A DNA stretch of 13,430 nucleotides from an uncultured Eubacteriales bacterium. Lineage in GTDB: Bacteria > Bacillota > Clostridia > Oscillospirales > Acutalibacteraceae. Location: assembly GCA_900317795.1 (NCBI GenBank), contig ONIF01000025.1, forward strand, positions 1 to 13,430, read 5' to 3'. The notes under the pieces are model-generated. The model was not told the DNA's origin. It did not search any database and worked only from the letters and a program-made list of their open reading frames with translations. Of the stretch, positions 1 to 7,595 are shown piece after piece. Within the stretch, counting starts at the first letter, position 1; the number at the start of each line of letters is the position of its first letter. A program made the position numbers and the translations under genes.

Positions 1-1
1 T

Positions 2-622
2 GCAGTACAGATAAAGATATTGATAGAATTAAACGGGCTGTCGTCAAAGGATTTTGAGGGCGGGATCATATCGTCGGTTGTACCGCAGATAAATGAAATG
101 TTAAAGCGTGCGGTGAAAAAGGTGATAGGTCATACACCGATAGTAGTGGGACCGGGAATAAAGACAGGGCTGAATATAAAAATAGACAATCCGGCACAGC
201 TTGGCAGTGATTTGGTAGTAGGTGCGGTAGCGGCAGTGGCACTGTACCCCAAACCGCTCATGGTAATAGACATGGGAACGGCAACGACTATATGTGTAGT
301 GGATAAAGACTCATGTTATCGTGGAGGGGTTATCATACCGGGAGTAAAGGTGTCGATGGAGTCGCTGACAAGGAATGCGGCACAGCTTCAGGGGATAAGC
401 ATAGAAGCCCCGAAAAAAGCGATAGGAACGAATACAATAGATTGCATGAGGTCGGGGGTAGTATTTGGAAATGCGGCATTGATAGACGGGCTTATTGACA
501 GAATGTCGCTTGAAGTAGAGGGAAAACCGACTATAATAGCAACGGGTGGACTGTCGCCTATGATAATACCGTATTGCAGGCATGATATAATAATCAATGA
601 TGAGTTGTTGTTGTACGGCTAA
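2..622 (+). CDS. coaX: Type III pantothenate kinase, 5' end missing
   Basis: This enzyme phosphorylates pantothenate with ATP, the first step of coenzyme A synthesis in the cytoplasm. The reading frame is open from the first complete codon at base 2, so the gene starts outside the window and the N-terminal DxGNT phosphate-binding motif is not visible. TTG at 20 is an internal codon, not a start. Visible family motifs are a PAQLGSD segment (about bases 191-211, the equivalent of the GxD[RL] motif), DMGTATT at 269-289 and GGVIIPG at 323-343, followed by the ATGG segment near 548-559. The residue after GSD is Leu where many CoaX proteins have Arg; I believe Leu is common in clostridial versions. 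The protein stops at LLLYG, about ten residues earlier than the usual GLxxIYxKN ending. It converges with the exonuclease gene. Family assignment is secure. Confidence 0.93.
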   Translation, partial: AVQIKILIELNGLSSKDFEGGIISSVVPQINEMLKRAVKKVIGHTPIVVGPGIKTGLNIKIDNPAQLGSDLVVGAVAAVALYPKPLMVIDMGTATTICVVDKDSCYRGGVIIPGVKVSMESLTRNAAQLQGISIEAPKKAIGTNTIDCMRSGVVFGNAALIDGLIDRMSLEVEGKPTIIATGGLSPMIIPYCRHDIIINDELLLYG

Positions 623-658
623 ATCAGTCCTCTGTTTATTAAGCAGAGGGCTGATTTT
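621..658. terminator. Hairpin between convergent genes, probably a bidirectional terminator
   Basis: A 14-base-pair stem pairs 621-634 with 644-657 around a 9-base loop, with one G-U pair on the plus-strand RNA. Four T residues end the right arm on the plus strand. The other direction has only a short T run, so termination there may be weaker. The left arm begins inside the coaX stop codon (620-622). The exonuclease stop codon (639-641) lies in the loop, so the right arm also encodes the last residues of that protein. Confidence 0.8.
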
Positions 659-1508
659 CAATTTCGTCATCATTGCTGTGGACAGCAAGTTTTTTGATAG
701 GAGTGACACCGTCATATTTTATCTTGAACATCATTTTAACGTCAAATTCATTATGGCATTCGGGGCATAGAAAAGAGGAATAAAAACCTCTGTTTTTGAT
801 TTCCCAGTCTTTTTGAATATCAGCCCTTGCACCGCATAAATTGCAGTTCATGGTCATAAGGCTTTTATCGACAAGGGAATTTTCAAAGCTTGAAGCATAG
901 GTATTATGGAATTCAAGTTTTTCATAGAATTCATTGCAGTCAGCCTTTTGTATATGAGGTTTCATAGCACCTTTTGAATACAGTTTTTGAAGGCATTGAG
1001 CGGAAACGATGCAGTCGCCCACAGCTCTGTGATGGGGAATATCGTCAACATTAAGTCCCAGCATTTCAGCCATAGCAACAAGACCGATTTGTCCGTTATT
1101 GCCCGTACCCGTCATTTCCTGACAGTACATTTGGAGGTCAACGTATTTTTTAAGGAAATTCAGTCTGTTGTTTTTCATGTGATAAAGGCAGTTGCTTTGC
1201 AGGGTTACAATGTCGCTTGTACTCCATGTCATAATAATACAGTTTTTGGAAAATTTTTGGAATTTGCTCAAAGCGTATGTAAACGGATAGCCTTTTTTAA
1301 CTTCGGCATTTGTAAGGGAAGTAAGGTCTTTAACTTTGGTGCTAAGCCTTTTGGTAAGGTCGGGGCGTACAAGCACGGAGAACTGTTCGATAATTTCCAT
1401 ATTTTCATTAAGCTTTACTGCACCGAACTCTATAATTTCATTGATGTAGCCGCCAACTCTGAAACTGTAGCTGCCGTTCCATTCAAGGTCGAGTATGACG
1501 TACTGCAT
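639..1508 (-). CDS. DEDDh-family 3'-5' exonuclease with C-terminal zinc ribbon
   Basis: This is a 289-residue protein of the ERI-1/KapD-like exonuclease group, expected to trim single-stranded 3' ends of RNA or DNA using two metal ions. The catalytic residues can be placed as D7 and E9 (DLEWN), D99 (WSTSDI), and H160 with D165 (HHRAVGDC), making a complete DEDDh set. After the roughly 180-residue nuclease domain there is an extension with CxxC pairs at C222/C225 and C248/C251, which looks like a zinc ribbon and may bind nucleic acid (inference). The ATG start is preceded by GGAGGAG inside the last codons of typA. The gap to typA is three bases, so the two are surely one transcript and probably coupled in translation. 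The true substrate is unknown. KapD-type sporulation regulators belong to the same group, but this cannot be called KapD from sequence alone. Confidence 0.88.
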   Translation of the reverse strand: MQYVILDLEWNGSYSFRVGGYINEIIEFGAVKLNENMEIIEQFSVLVRPDLTKRLSTKVKDLTSLTNAEVKKGYPFTYALSKFQKFSKNCIIMTWSTSDIVTLQSNCLYHMKNNRLNFLKKYVDLQMYCQEMTGTGNNGQIGLVAMAEMLGLNVDDIPHHRAVGDCIVSAQCLQKLYSKGAMKPHIQKADCNEFYEKLEFHNTYASSFENSLVDKSLMTMNCNLCGARADIQKDWEIKNRGFYSSFLCPECHNEFDVKMMFKIKYDGVTPIKKLAVHSNDDEIENQPSA

Positions 1509-1511
1509 ATA

Positions 1512-3332
1512 TTATTCTCCTCTGCTTTGAGCTTTAAGGCGTTTTTCCTTATTAAGAATCATTTTTCTCATGCGGATAGATTTGGGAGTAACTTCCACAA
1601 GTTCGTCATCACCGATAAATTCAAGTGACTGTTCAAGGCTGAGGACAGAGTGGGGAGTGAGTTTAAGAGCCTCATCAGAGCCTGCGGCACGGGTATTGGT
1701 AACGTGCTTTTTCTTGCAGACATTCACAACCATATCTTCATTTTTGGGATTTGCCCCGACAATCATGCCTTCATAGACTTCCACACCTGGACCTATGAAA
1801 AGGCGACCTCTGTCTTGAGCGGCAAACAAGCCGTAGCCTGTACTTTCACCTGTTTCGTGAGCGATAAGAGAGCCTTGCAGACGGGATTGAATATCGCCCT
1901 TATAGTCATCGTAGCCGTCAAAAATATGGTTCATAATGCCATTGCCGTTTGTATCGGTCATGAATTCGGAGCGGTAGCCCATAAGACCTCTTGATGGAAT
2001 GCGGAATTCAATGTGAGTGACACCGGATTCTCTTGTACCCATGTTGATAAGTTCGGCTTTACGTGAGCCGAGCTTTTCCATGATAGCACCTACATAGTTA
2101 TCGGGCACTTCTATCATAAGGAGTTCCATAGGCTCTTGTAATTTTCCGTTGACGGTTTTCATAATAACTTTGGGGCGGGAAACCTGAAACTCATAGTTTT
2201 GCCTACGCATGGTTTCGATAAGAATGGAGAGGTGAAGTTCCCCACGTCCCGACACTTTGAAAGTATCGGCAGAATCCGTTTCCTCCACACGCATAGCGAC
2301 ATTTGTTTCCACTTCTTTAAAGAGCCTTGCACGGATATTTCTGGAGGTAACATATTTACCCTCACGACCTGCAAAGGGGCTGTCATTTACCATAAAGAGC
2401 ATGGAAACGGTAGGCTCGTCTATTTTTACAAAGGGGAGGGGTTCTTGATGTTCGGGGTCGCAGGCGGTTTCGCCTATATTGAGGTCGGCAATACCCGAAA
2501 CAGCGACAATATCGCCAAGGCTTGCAGACTCGCTTTCCACACGTTTAAGCCCCTCAAATTGATAGAGTTTGGTAATTTTAGCATTTTTCCTGCTGCCGTC
2601 ATTGTGACAGAGAGTAATATTTTGACCGACACGGCAGCTGCCTCTTTCCACTCTGCCGATACCTATTCTGCCGACATATTCGTCATAGTCTATGTTTGAG
2701 AAAAGGAGCTGTAAAGGACCGTTCATATCGCCCTGAGGTGCAGGGATTTCTTCAAGGATTTTTTCAAACAGAGGTTTCATATCAGTTCCCTGAACATTCG
2801 GGTCAAGGGAAGCATAACCGGCTCTGCCGGAAGCATAGACAACAGGAAATTCAAGCTGTTCATCATCAGCACCGAGTTCAATAAAGAGGTCAAGCACTTC
2901 ATCAACGACTTCTTCGGGTCTTGCACCGGGGCGGTCTATTTTATTTACGACAACAAGAGGTTTTTTGCCGAGAGCAAGGGCTTTTTTAAGAACGAAACGG
3001 GTTTGGGGCATACAGCCCTCAAAAGCGTCAACGAGGAGGAGAACACCGTCAACCATCATAAGAATACGTTCCACTTCACCGCCAAAATCGGCATGACCGG
3101 GAGTATCAACGATATTTATTTTTGTATCTTTGTACATAACGGCAGTATTTTTTGAAAGAATGGTGATACCTCTTTCACGTTCAAGGTCGTTGGAGTCCAT
3201 TACTCTTTCAGCGACATTTTCATTGGCTCTGAAGATACCGCTTTGCAAAAGGAGTTGGTCAACAAGAGTAGTTTTGCCGTGATCGACATGGGCAATAATA
3301 GCAACATTTCTAAGATTTTCTCTTTTATCCAT
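1512..3332 (-). CDS. typA: Translational GTPase TypA/BipA
   Basis: A ribosome-binding GTPase of the EF-G/LepA superfamily, involved in 50S assembly and in adaptation to cold and stress. The 606-residue length is normal. The G motifs are all present: AHVDHGKT (14-21), ERGIT with T57, DTPGH (76-80), NKID (130-133) and SGRAG (168-172). EF-G-like domains II, III and V follow. The BipA-specific C-terminal domain is visible by the stretch around LTPHSVLSLEQSLEFI and DDELVEVTPKSIRMRK near the end. The start ATG has an AGAGGG ribosome binding site about nine bases upstream, and a promoter lies 42 bases before the gene. It is followed at once by the exonuclease gene. Identification is firm. Confidence 0.97.
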   Translation of the reverse strand: MDKRENLRNVAIIAHVDHGKTTLVDQLLLQSGIFRANENVAERVMDSNDLERERGITILSKNTAVMYKDTKINIVDTPGHADFGGEVERILMMVDGVLLLVDAFEGCMPQTRFVLKKALALGKKPLVVVNKIDRPGARPEEVVDEVLDLFIELGADDEQLEFPVVYASGRAGYASLDPNVQGTDMKPLFEKILEEIPAPQGDMNGPLQLLFSNIDYDEYVGRIGIGRVERGSCRVGQNITLCHNDGSRKNAKITKLYQFEGLKRVESESASLGDIVAVSGIADLNIGETACDPEHQEPLPFVKIDEPTVSMLFMVNDSPFAGREGKYVTSRNIRARLFKEVETNVAMRVEETDSADTFKVSGRGELHLSILIETMRRQNYEFQVSRPKVIMKTVNGKLQEPMELLMIEVPDNYVGAIMEKLGSRKAELINMGTRESGVTHIEFRIPSRGLMGYRSEFMTDTNGNGIMNHIFDGYDDYKGDIQSRLQGSLIAHETGESTGYGLFAAQDRGRLFIGPGVEVYEGMIVGANPKNEDMVVNVCKKKHVTNTRAAGSDEALKLTPHSVLSLEQSLEFIGDDELVEVTPKSIRMRKMILNKEKRLKAQSRGE

Positions 3333-3373
3333 AAATAATTCCCTCTTTTTTCAATTCATTAAAACCATTCTGT

Positions 3374-3382
3374 ATTATAACA
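3374..3382 (-). promoter_or_regulatory. Extended -10 promoter of the typA operon
   Basis: On the minus strand the sequence reads TGTTATAAT, a perfect -10 hexamer (3374-3379) with the TGn extension. No good -35 is seen at 16-18 bases, which fits an extended -10 promoter. It lies between the pullulanase terminator and the typA start. Confidence 0.7.
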
Positions 3383-3431
3383 TATTGATATTAAAAAGAA
3401 CAGTAAAATATAAAAATTCTTGCAAAAATAC

Positions 3432-3470
3432 AAAAAAATCTCCCCAAAACGAATAGTTTTAGGGAGATTT
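3432..3470 (-). terminator. Rho-independent terminator of the pullulanase gene
   Basis: On the minus strand a nine-pair stem (3462-3470 with 3436-3444), one mismatch and five further pairs (3456-3460 with 3446-3450) enclose a five-base loop. The RNA then runs into seven U residues (3438-3432). It begins about 19 bases after the pullulanase stop and insulates typA from it. Confidence 0.9.
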
Positions 3471-3488
3471 GCAGTTTAAGCCGAAAGA

Positions 3489-6400
3489 TTATTCAGCTTT
3501 AGATTTTTTAATTGACTTTGCAGTGAACATAGAAACAGCAGCAGCCACAATAGCTATCATAAATATAGCGAGAGTATTTGTAGAATCGCCTGTATTAACA
3601 GGAGTGCTGTTAGAGTTGTTTGTATTTGAATTGTTGTTTGTGTTGTTGTTATTGTTGCCTGTATTGTCAGAACCGCTGTTTGTATTGTCCTGCTGAGAGG
3701 GCTGAGTGTTGGAAGGCTCGGTATTTGACGGCTCTGTCTTGGAAGGTTCATCTTTTGAAGGCTCAGTATTTGAGGGTTCATCAACAGGCTCGTCTTTTCC
3801 GTTGAGGAGTTTCAGCAATTTAGGTTCTGTACCTTCCTTGCCTGTGAACACAAATTCGGGTACATAGTTTGTATCTGTAAGTTTGCTTTCGGGTACAACA
3901 GCATAGGTGATAGGCCAAAGCATATTGTCCTCGCCCGATGTATCGAACAATACAGCAATGACAGAGGGTTCTGTCAAAGTAACTTTAACATTGGTCTGGC
4001 TGTTGTTGGTACGGTCATAATCGGGTTCATAAACGCCGTAGCTTTCGCTCCATGAGCTGTCGCCGTAAGCACGGACTTTAAATTCATATTCACCTGCATC
4101 GAGAACTTCTGTCTGACCGAGATGTATACCGTCCAATACACTTAAATCGTCCAAGTCGGAATCCTTGACATCTGCACCCAAAGAAGCAACGAGTTCTTTT
4201 GCCATTTCCTTGAATTGAGAGAAGTCTACCATAGTATAGTCGGGATGTCCTCCCCAGTTTGTCATTGAACCAACGATACCGTATTTTGACTTAAAAACGG
4301 GGAACGGCGTGTCGGAAGTATAGCCCTTAACGAGAACCATAGCGGAAATTCTGGGAACGGTAACCGTACCGGATACGGTATCGAGAACGGTATCGGCACT
4401 TGCCTTTTCATCATTTACATAAACGTCCCATTCACCTTCGGGGAGAGTAACAGTTGTATCGGTTGAGAGCGGGTTGTAGATAACAACAATTTCCTCAGCT
4501 TCTTCACCATTAACACCGCCCTTTATGGAGTAAACGGCAACGCCCTTTTCAGCATTTGTGTCAACGAGAGAAGTGAAAGTATTTTCAACATCTTCTGCAC
4601 TTGTCATTCTGAGAGCGGGGTGAGCCTTACGGAATGCAATAAGACCTTTGTAGTAGTCATATACTTGTGAATAGGTATCAAGTCTTGAATAGTCAAGTTC
4701 GTTGACGGAGTCGGGAGAAGCATAGCTGTTATGTTCAAAAGTACCGTCAGCTTTAGTCTTTGTACGGAGGAATTCCTCACCGCTCATCATAAAGGGAATA
4801 CCCTGAGCAGTCTGAATGATAGCAGCAGCCAGATTATTCTGACGGATACGGTCTTCTTCGGAATCGTCGCCGTTTGAGGAGTTAATTTTGTCCCAAAGGG
4901 TGAGATTGTCGTGACAGTCTGCATAGTTGATAATCTGAGTAGGTGACGGACACCATTTCTTTGTATATTGAACGGTGTTTACAATAGCTTTGTAGTGTTT
5001 ACTTTCGCCATTTGCATAGCCTTTTTCGGTTGCGTCAAATACGCTGCCCTTTACCATGTCACGAATAGTGTCGCTGAAGTAAGCGATACCGGGAGTATCA
5101 GCGGCATTGAGATAGTTAGCCATTTTAACATTTTTGGTGGGAACAGAACCCATGTTCCAGCCCTCACCGTAGATAACGATAGTGGGGTCAATTTCGTCAA
5201 GAGCTGCACGAACAGCGTTCATTGTATCAACATCAAGGATACCCATGAGGTCGAAACGGAAACCGTCAAGGTGATACTCGTCTGCCCAGTATTTTACAGA
5301 ATCAACGATGAATTTGCTTACCATTGAACGCTCGGAAGCTACGTCATTGCCGCAGCCTGATGTGTTCTGATTAGGTCTGTAGAAATAGTCAGGAACCAAC
5401 TGATTGAAGCAGTACTGTGTGTTATATGTATGGTTGTAAACAACGTCCATGATAACGCCAAGACCAGCATCATGCAAGCCCTTAACCATTTGTTTGTACT
5501 CATTTACTCTTACTTCACCGTGATAAGGGTCGGTTGAGTATGAGCCTTCGGGAGCATTGTAGTTTACAGGGTCATAACCCCAGTTATACTGAGCCTTGTC
5601 GAGTTTTGTTTCGTCAACTGAGCCGTAGTCATAAGAGGGGAGAATGTGTACGGAAGTAACACCGAGGTCAACAAGGTGGTCAACGCCTGTGGGAATAACA
5701 CCCTCATTGTTGAGAGTAGTACCTCTTTCTGTGAAAGCAAGGTATTTGCCCTTGTTAGCTTCTGAGATACCGCTGTTGTCGCTTACGGAGAAATCTCTTA
5801 CATGAACTTCATAGATTTGCATATCTGTAAGATTTTCATAAGTGTGTCTTTCATCGCTGTCCCAGCCGTCGGGATTGGTGGAATCGAGGTCGAGAATCAT
5901 ACCTCTTTTGCCGTTTACGCCTACCGATTTAGCATAGGGGTCAACAATATCTTTGTTGGTTTTGCCGTCAAAGTAAGCATTGTAGGTGTAGTATTTGCCG
6001 CTGAGGTTGCCGTTTGCAACGAGCAGCCATGTGCCTTTTTCGTCTTTGTTCATTTCAACAGTCTGTTCGGGATTGCCTCCGTTGCCCTCAGCGTAGATGT
6101 TGAGTTCTACTTTTTCAGCGGTAGGAGCCCATACACGGAACTGTGTGGAGCCGTTAACGATAGTTGCACCAAGGTCATCGCCTGTGTAGGTGTAGGCATC
6201 TTCAAATTCCGCACTTGAGAAGTAGTCGGGGAGAGCGAGTTTCATGGAAGTATCTCTGAAAGATATTGTATAATCTTTGGAGTAATCCAGTTCATCGCCC
6301 AATGTCATAACACCTGCTGTGCCGGAAGTCATTTCAAGTTCAGCGACAGAAACGTTCTGACCGCCTGCACTGACGATGCTGAAATCGTCAACGCTGATGA

Positions 6401-6899
6401 CTTCGGATTCAATGTCTTTTGTGAAAGTAAATTCAACAGTGGTTTTGCTTGTTGCATTGGCGGTCTTGATTTTGAGTCCCTGTACGGCATTGCTGTAATC
6501 GGGTGTAAACTCTTCTTCACCGCTCTTGCAGTAAACATCTACCGTACCCGATACGACCGAACTGAGGTCAAGATAACGGTCGGGTTCGGGGTCTTTTGCA
6601 CTCCAGTCGGGTTTTCTGATGATAAAGCCCATTTTGGGAGTGGATTCTGTGATGGTAATGGTAGCGACCGCACCGTTTGCATCACCGTTGTCCGTGAAAG
6701 CATAGCCTGCACCGTCAAGACCGTCAGCCCATGCCCACACGTCCCAGTCGCCATAAGCCCCGTCATCACGCAGATAATGGATATTAACTGTGGTTGTTTC
6801 GGCAGCATTTACTATGCCGGGCATAACAAAACAGCTCAAAGCCATTACGAGAGTGAGAACGACAGCTATGACACTTTTGGAAATTCTTTTAGTGTTCAT
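3489..6899 (-). CDS. Secreted, cell-anchored type I pullulanase (GH13)
   Basis: It cleaves alpha-1,6 branch bonds in pullulan, amylopectin and limit dextrins outside the cell. Domain order over 1136 residues: signal peptide (1 to about 32, ending in VNAA), a CBM41/PUD-type starch-binding module (about 37-128), an N-terminal linker domain, a CBM48-like domain (about 240-330), the GH13 barrel (about 350-770) and an all-beta C-domain (to about 860). The type I pullulanase hallmark YNWGYDP is at 438-444. Conserved region I is DVVYNH (485-490), region II GFRFD with nucleophile D550, region III YGEGW with acid/base E579, and region IV HD at 663-664. A further putative starch-binding module (866-1003), a Pro/Ser and Asn-rich linker (1036-1098) and a hydrophobic anchor with a KKSK tail follow. 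There is no dockerin. An AAAGGAG ribosome binding site precedes the ATG. It is monocistronic by its terminator. Confidence 0.95.
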   Translation of the reverse strand: MNTKRISKSVIAVVLTLVMALSCFVMPGIVNAAETTTVNIHYLRDDGAYGDWDVWAWADGLDGAGYAFTDNGDANGAVATITITESTPKMGFIIRKPDWSAKDPEPDRYLDLSSVVSGTVDVYCKSGEEEFTPDYSNAVQGLKIKTANATSKTTVEFTFTKDIESEVISVDDFSIVSAGGQNVSVAELEMTSGTAGVMTLGDELDYSKDYTISFRDTSMKLALPDYFSSAEFEDAYTYTGDDLGATIVNGSTQFRVWAPTAEKVELNIYAEGNGGNPEQTVEMNKDEKGTWLLVANGNLSGKYYTYNAYFDGKTNKDIVDPYAKSVGVNGKRGMILDLDSTNPDGWDSDERHTYENLTDMQIYEVHVRDFSVSDNSGISEANKGKYLAFTERGTTLNNEGVIPTGVDHLVDLGVTSVHILPSYDYGSVDETKLDKAQYNWGYDPVNYNAPEGSYSTDPYHGEVRVNEYKQMVKGLHDAGLGVIMDVVYNHTYNTQYCFNQLVPDYFYRPNQNTSGCGNDVASERSMVSKFIVDSVKYWADEYHLDGFRFDLMGILDVDTMNAVRAALDEIDPTIVIYGEGWNMGSVPTKNVKMANYLNAADTPGIAYFSDTIRDMVKGSVFDATEKGYANGESKHYKAIVNTVQYTKKWCPSPTQIINYADCHDNLTLWDKINSSNGDDSEEDRIRQNNLAAAIIQTAQGIPFMMSGEEFLRTKTKADGTFEHNSYASPDSVNELDYSRLDTYSQVYDYYKGLIAFRKAHPALRMTSAEDVENTFTSLVDTNAEKGVAVYSIKGGVNGEEAEEIVVIYNPLSTDTTVTLPEGEWDVYVNDEKASADTVLDTVSGTVTVPRISAMVLVKGYTSDTPFPVFKSKYGIVGSMTNWGGHPDYTMVDFSQFKEMAKELVASLGADVKDSDLDDLSVLDGIHLGQTEVLDAGEYEFKVRAYGDSSWSESYGVYEPDYDRTNNSQTNVKVTLTEPSVIAVLFDTSGEDNMLWPITYAVVPESKLTDTNYVPEFVFTGKEGTEPKLLKLLNGKDEPVDEPSNTEPSKDEPSKTEPSNTEPSNTQPSQQDNTNSGSDNTGNNNNNTNNNSNTNNSNSTPVNTGDSTNTLAIFMIAIVAAAVSMFTAKSIKKSKAE
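3690..3779 (-). repeat. Pentapeptide repeats in the pullulanase linker
   Basis: Residues 1041-1070 are six tandem five-residue units of the form EPSxx (EPSNT, EPSKD, EPSKT, EPSNT, EPSNT, QPSQQ). An Asn/Ser/Thr-rich run (1071-1098) follows. These are extended, flexible cell-wall-spanning linkers by their composition. The 15-base units can expand or contract by slippage. Confidence 0.85.
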
Positions 6900-6968
6900 A
6901 GAATTTCTTCTCCTTTTCTATTATCAGCAGTTTAAATTTGTCATAAAGACTCTGCTGTATTCCTTTTC

Positions 6969-6977
6969 ATTATAACA
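6969..6977 (-). promoter_or_regulatory. Extended -10 promoter of the pullulanase gene
   Basis: The minus strand reads TGTTATAAT, the same nine bases as at the typA and ppa promoters. The -35 region is poor (TTTATT at 17 bases). I see no CcpA-type cre site around it. A ten-base perfect palindrome, ACAAATTTGT, lies upstream at 7021-7030 and is the only operator-like feature. Confidence 0.7.
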
Positions 6978-7066
6978 TTTTTATATTGCAAAATAAACTG
7001 ATTTTTGTCTTGTATTTATTACAAATTTGTTTATGAAAATTCGTATAAAATGCACTAATGGCAAAA

Positions 7067-7411
7067 TTATTTCTTTTTAAGGGAAATATTTTTGCCTAAA
7101 AATGACAATTCGAGAGAATTGCCCTGCAAGGTGTAGTTGAATTGTATAATGCCGTAGGCTTGGGAGTTGACGGTGATACAGTTATCATCAATAATACAGT
7201 TTTCCGTAAAGTCAAGGAGATTATCGGAGATGATTATTTTTCCGTTGGAGAATGAAACAGTGCCGTGAGAGTTGCCCGAAATGTCCGTAATAGTCCATTG
7301 ATAGAGTGGAAGTTCGTCTTTCGGAGAGGAGGGAGGGGTATTTTTGCAGGAAGAAGTGATAAGCAAGATTGAAGTACATAATAATATAGAGGTAAGTTTT
7401 TTGAAGTTCAT
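7067..7411 (-). CDS. Small putative lipoprotein, unknown function
   Basis: A 114-residue protein I do not recognise. It has a lysine-containing start, a hydrophobic stretch (about 6-18) and a cysteine at 22 in the context ITSSC, which makes a plausible though imperfect lipobox (Thr at -3, Ser at -1). A Pro/Ser spacer follows. Residues about 37-114 are short alternating strands with Gly and Asn turns ending in KKK, a pattern like the small META or lipocalin-like beta-barrel domains found in many Firmicute lipoproteins; this is an impression of pattern, not a match. A good ribosome binding site (AAAGGAG) lies nine bases before the ATG. No clear terminator follows, so some transcripts could run into the pullulanase gene in the same direction. 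The cysteine at 12 lies in the signal core and is not the anchor. Confidence 0.72.
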   Translation of the reverse strand: MNFKKLTSILLCTSILLITSSCKNTPPSSPKDELPLYQWTITDISGNSHGTVSFSNGKIIISDNLLDFTENCIIDDNCITVNSQAYGIIQFNYTLQGNSLELSFLGKNISLKKK

Positions 7412-7467
7412 AATAAATTCTCCTTTAAAATTGGGAAATATGTATCAAAAAAATGTCGCATGGAGAT

Positions 7468-7498
7468 ATAATATTTGTTAAAACAATGAATTTTGCAA
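7468..7498 (-). promoter_or_regulatory. Possible promoter of the small lipoprotein gene
   Basis: On the minus strand TTGCAA (7493-7498) and TATTAT (7468-7473) are separated by 19 bases, longer than ideal. It is the best candidate between the two divergent genes but is weak evidence alone. Confidence 0.35.
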
Positions 7499-7519
7499 GT
7501 TTAGAAAAATTAACTTGCA
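7494..7519. promoter_or_regulatory. Inverted repeat over divergent -35 boxes, possible operator
   Basis: TGCAAGTT (7494-7501) and AACTTGCA (7512-7519) are perfect inverted copies with a ten-base spacer. The right arm overlaps the -35 of the aminotransferase promoter, and the left arm overlaps the best -35 candidate of the divergent lipoprotein gene. The centre-to-centre distance is 18 bases, so the arms lie on similar though not identical faces of the helix. A role as a repressor site is inference. Confidence 0.4.
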
Positions 7520-7543
7520 TTTTTGGGGGTTATATATTAGAAT
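7515..7543 (+). promoter_or_regulatory. Sigma-A promoter of the aminotransferase gene
   Basis: TTGCAT (7515-7520) and TAGAAT (7538-7543) are separated by exactly 17 bases. Transcription would start near 7550, about 46 bases before the start codon at 7596. Confidence 0.7.
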
Positions 7544-7580
7544 AATATAGGTTTTTGAAATGATTTATGAATTATTTTTT

Positions 7581-7586
7581 AGGAGG
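7581..7586 (+). promoter_or_regulatory. Ribosome binding site that decides the aminotransferase start
   Basis: A full AGGAGG lies nine bases before ATG 7596. An in-frame ATG at 7560 would have no such site and would sit only about ten bases from the predicted transcript start, so 7596 is preferred. Confidence 0.9.
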
Positions 7587-7595
7587 ACTTTTATT

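Noticed and set aside
987..1628. Long plus-strand open frame of 213 codons opposite the exonuclease and typA
   Set aside because: It spans the junction of two firmly identified minus-strand genes and its product looks like no protein family; it is an antisense shadow.
3606..3779. Short regular repeats that could suggest a CRISPR array
   Set aside because: They are in-frame codons of the Pro/Ser and Asn-rich linker of the pullulanase, with no unique spacers.
7021..7030. ACAAATTTGT palindrome upstream of the pullulanase promoter as an operator
   Set aside because: A ten-base A/T-rich palindrome is expected by chance in such spacers; there is no second copy nearby, so it is only mentioned with the promoter.
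7560..7595. Upstream in-frame ATG for the aminotransferase
   Set aside because: The extra residues (MIYELFFRRTFI) do not fit the family, and AGGAGG at 7581-7586 clearly serves ATG 7596.
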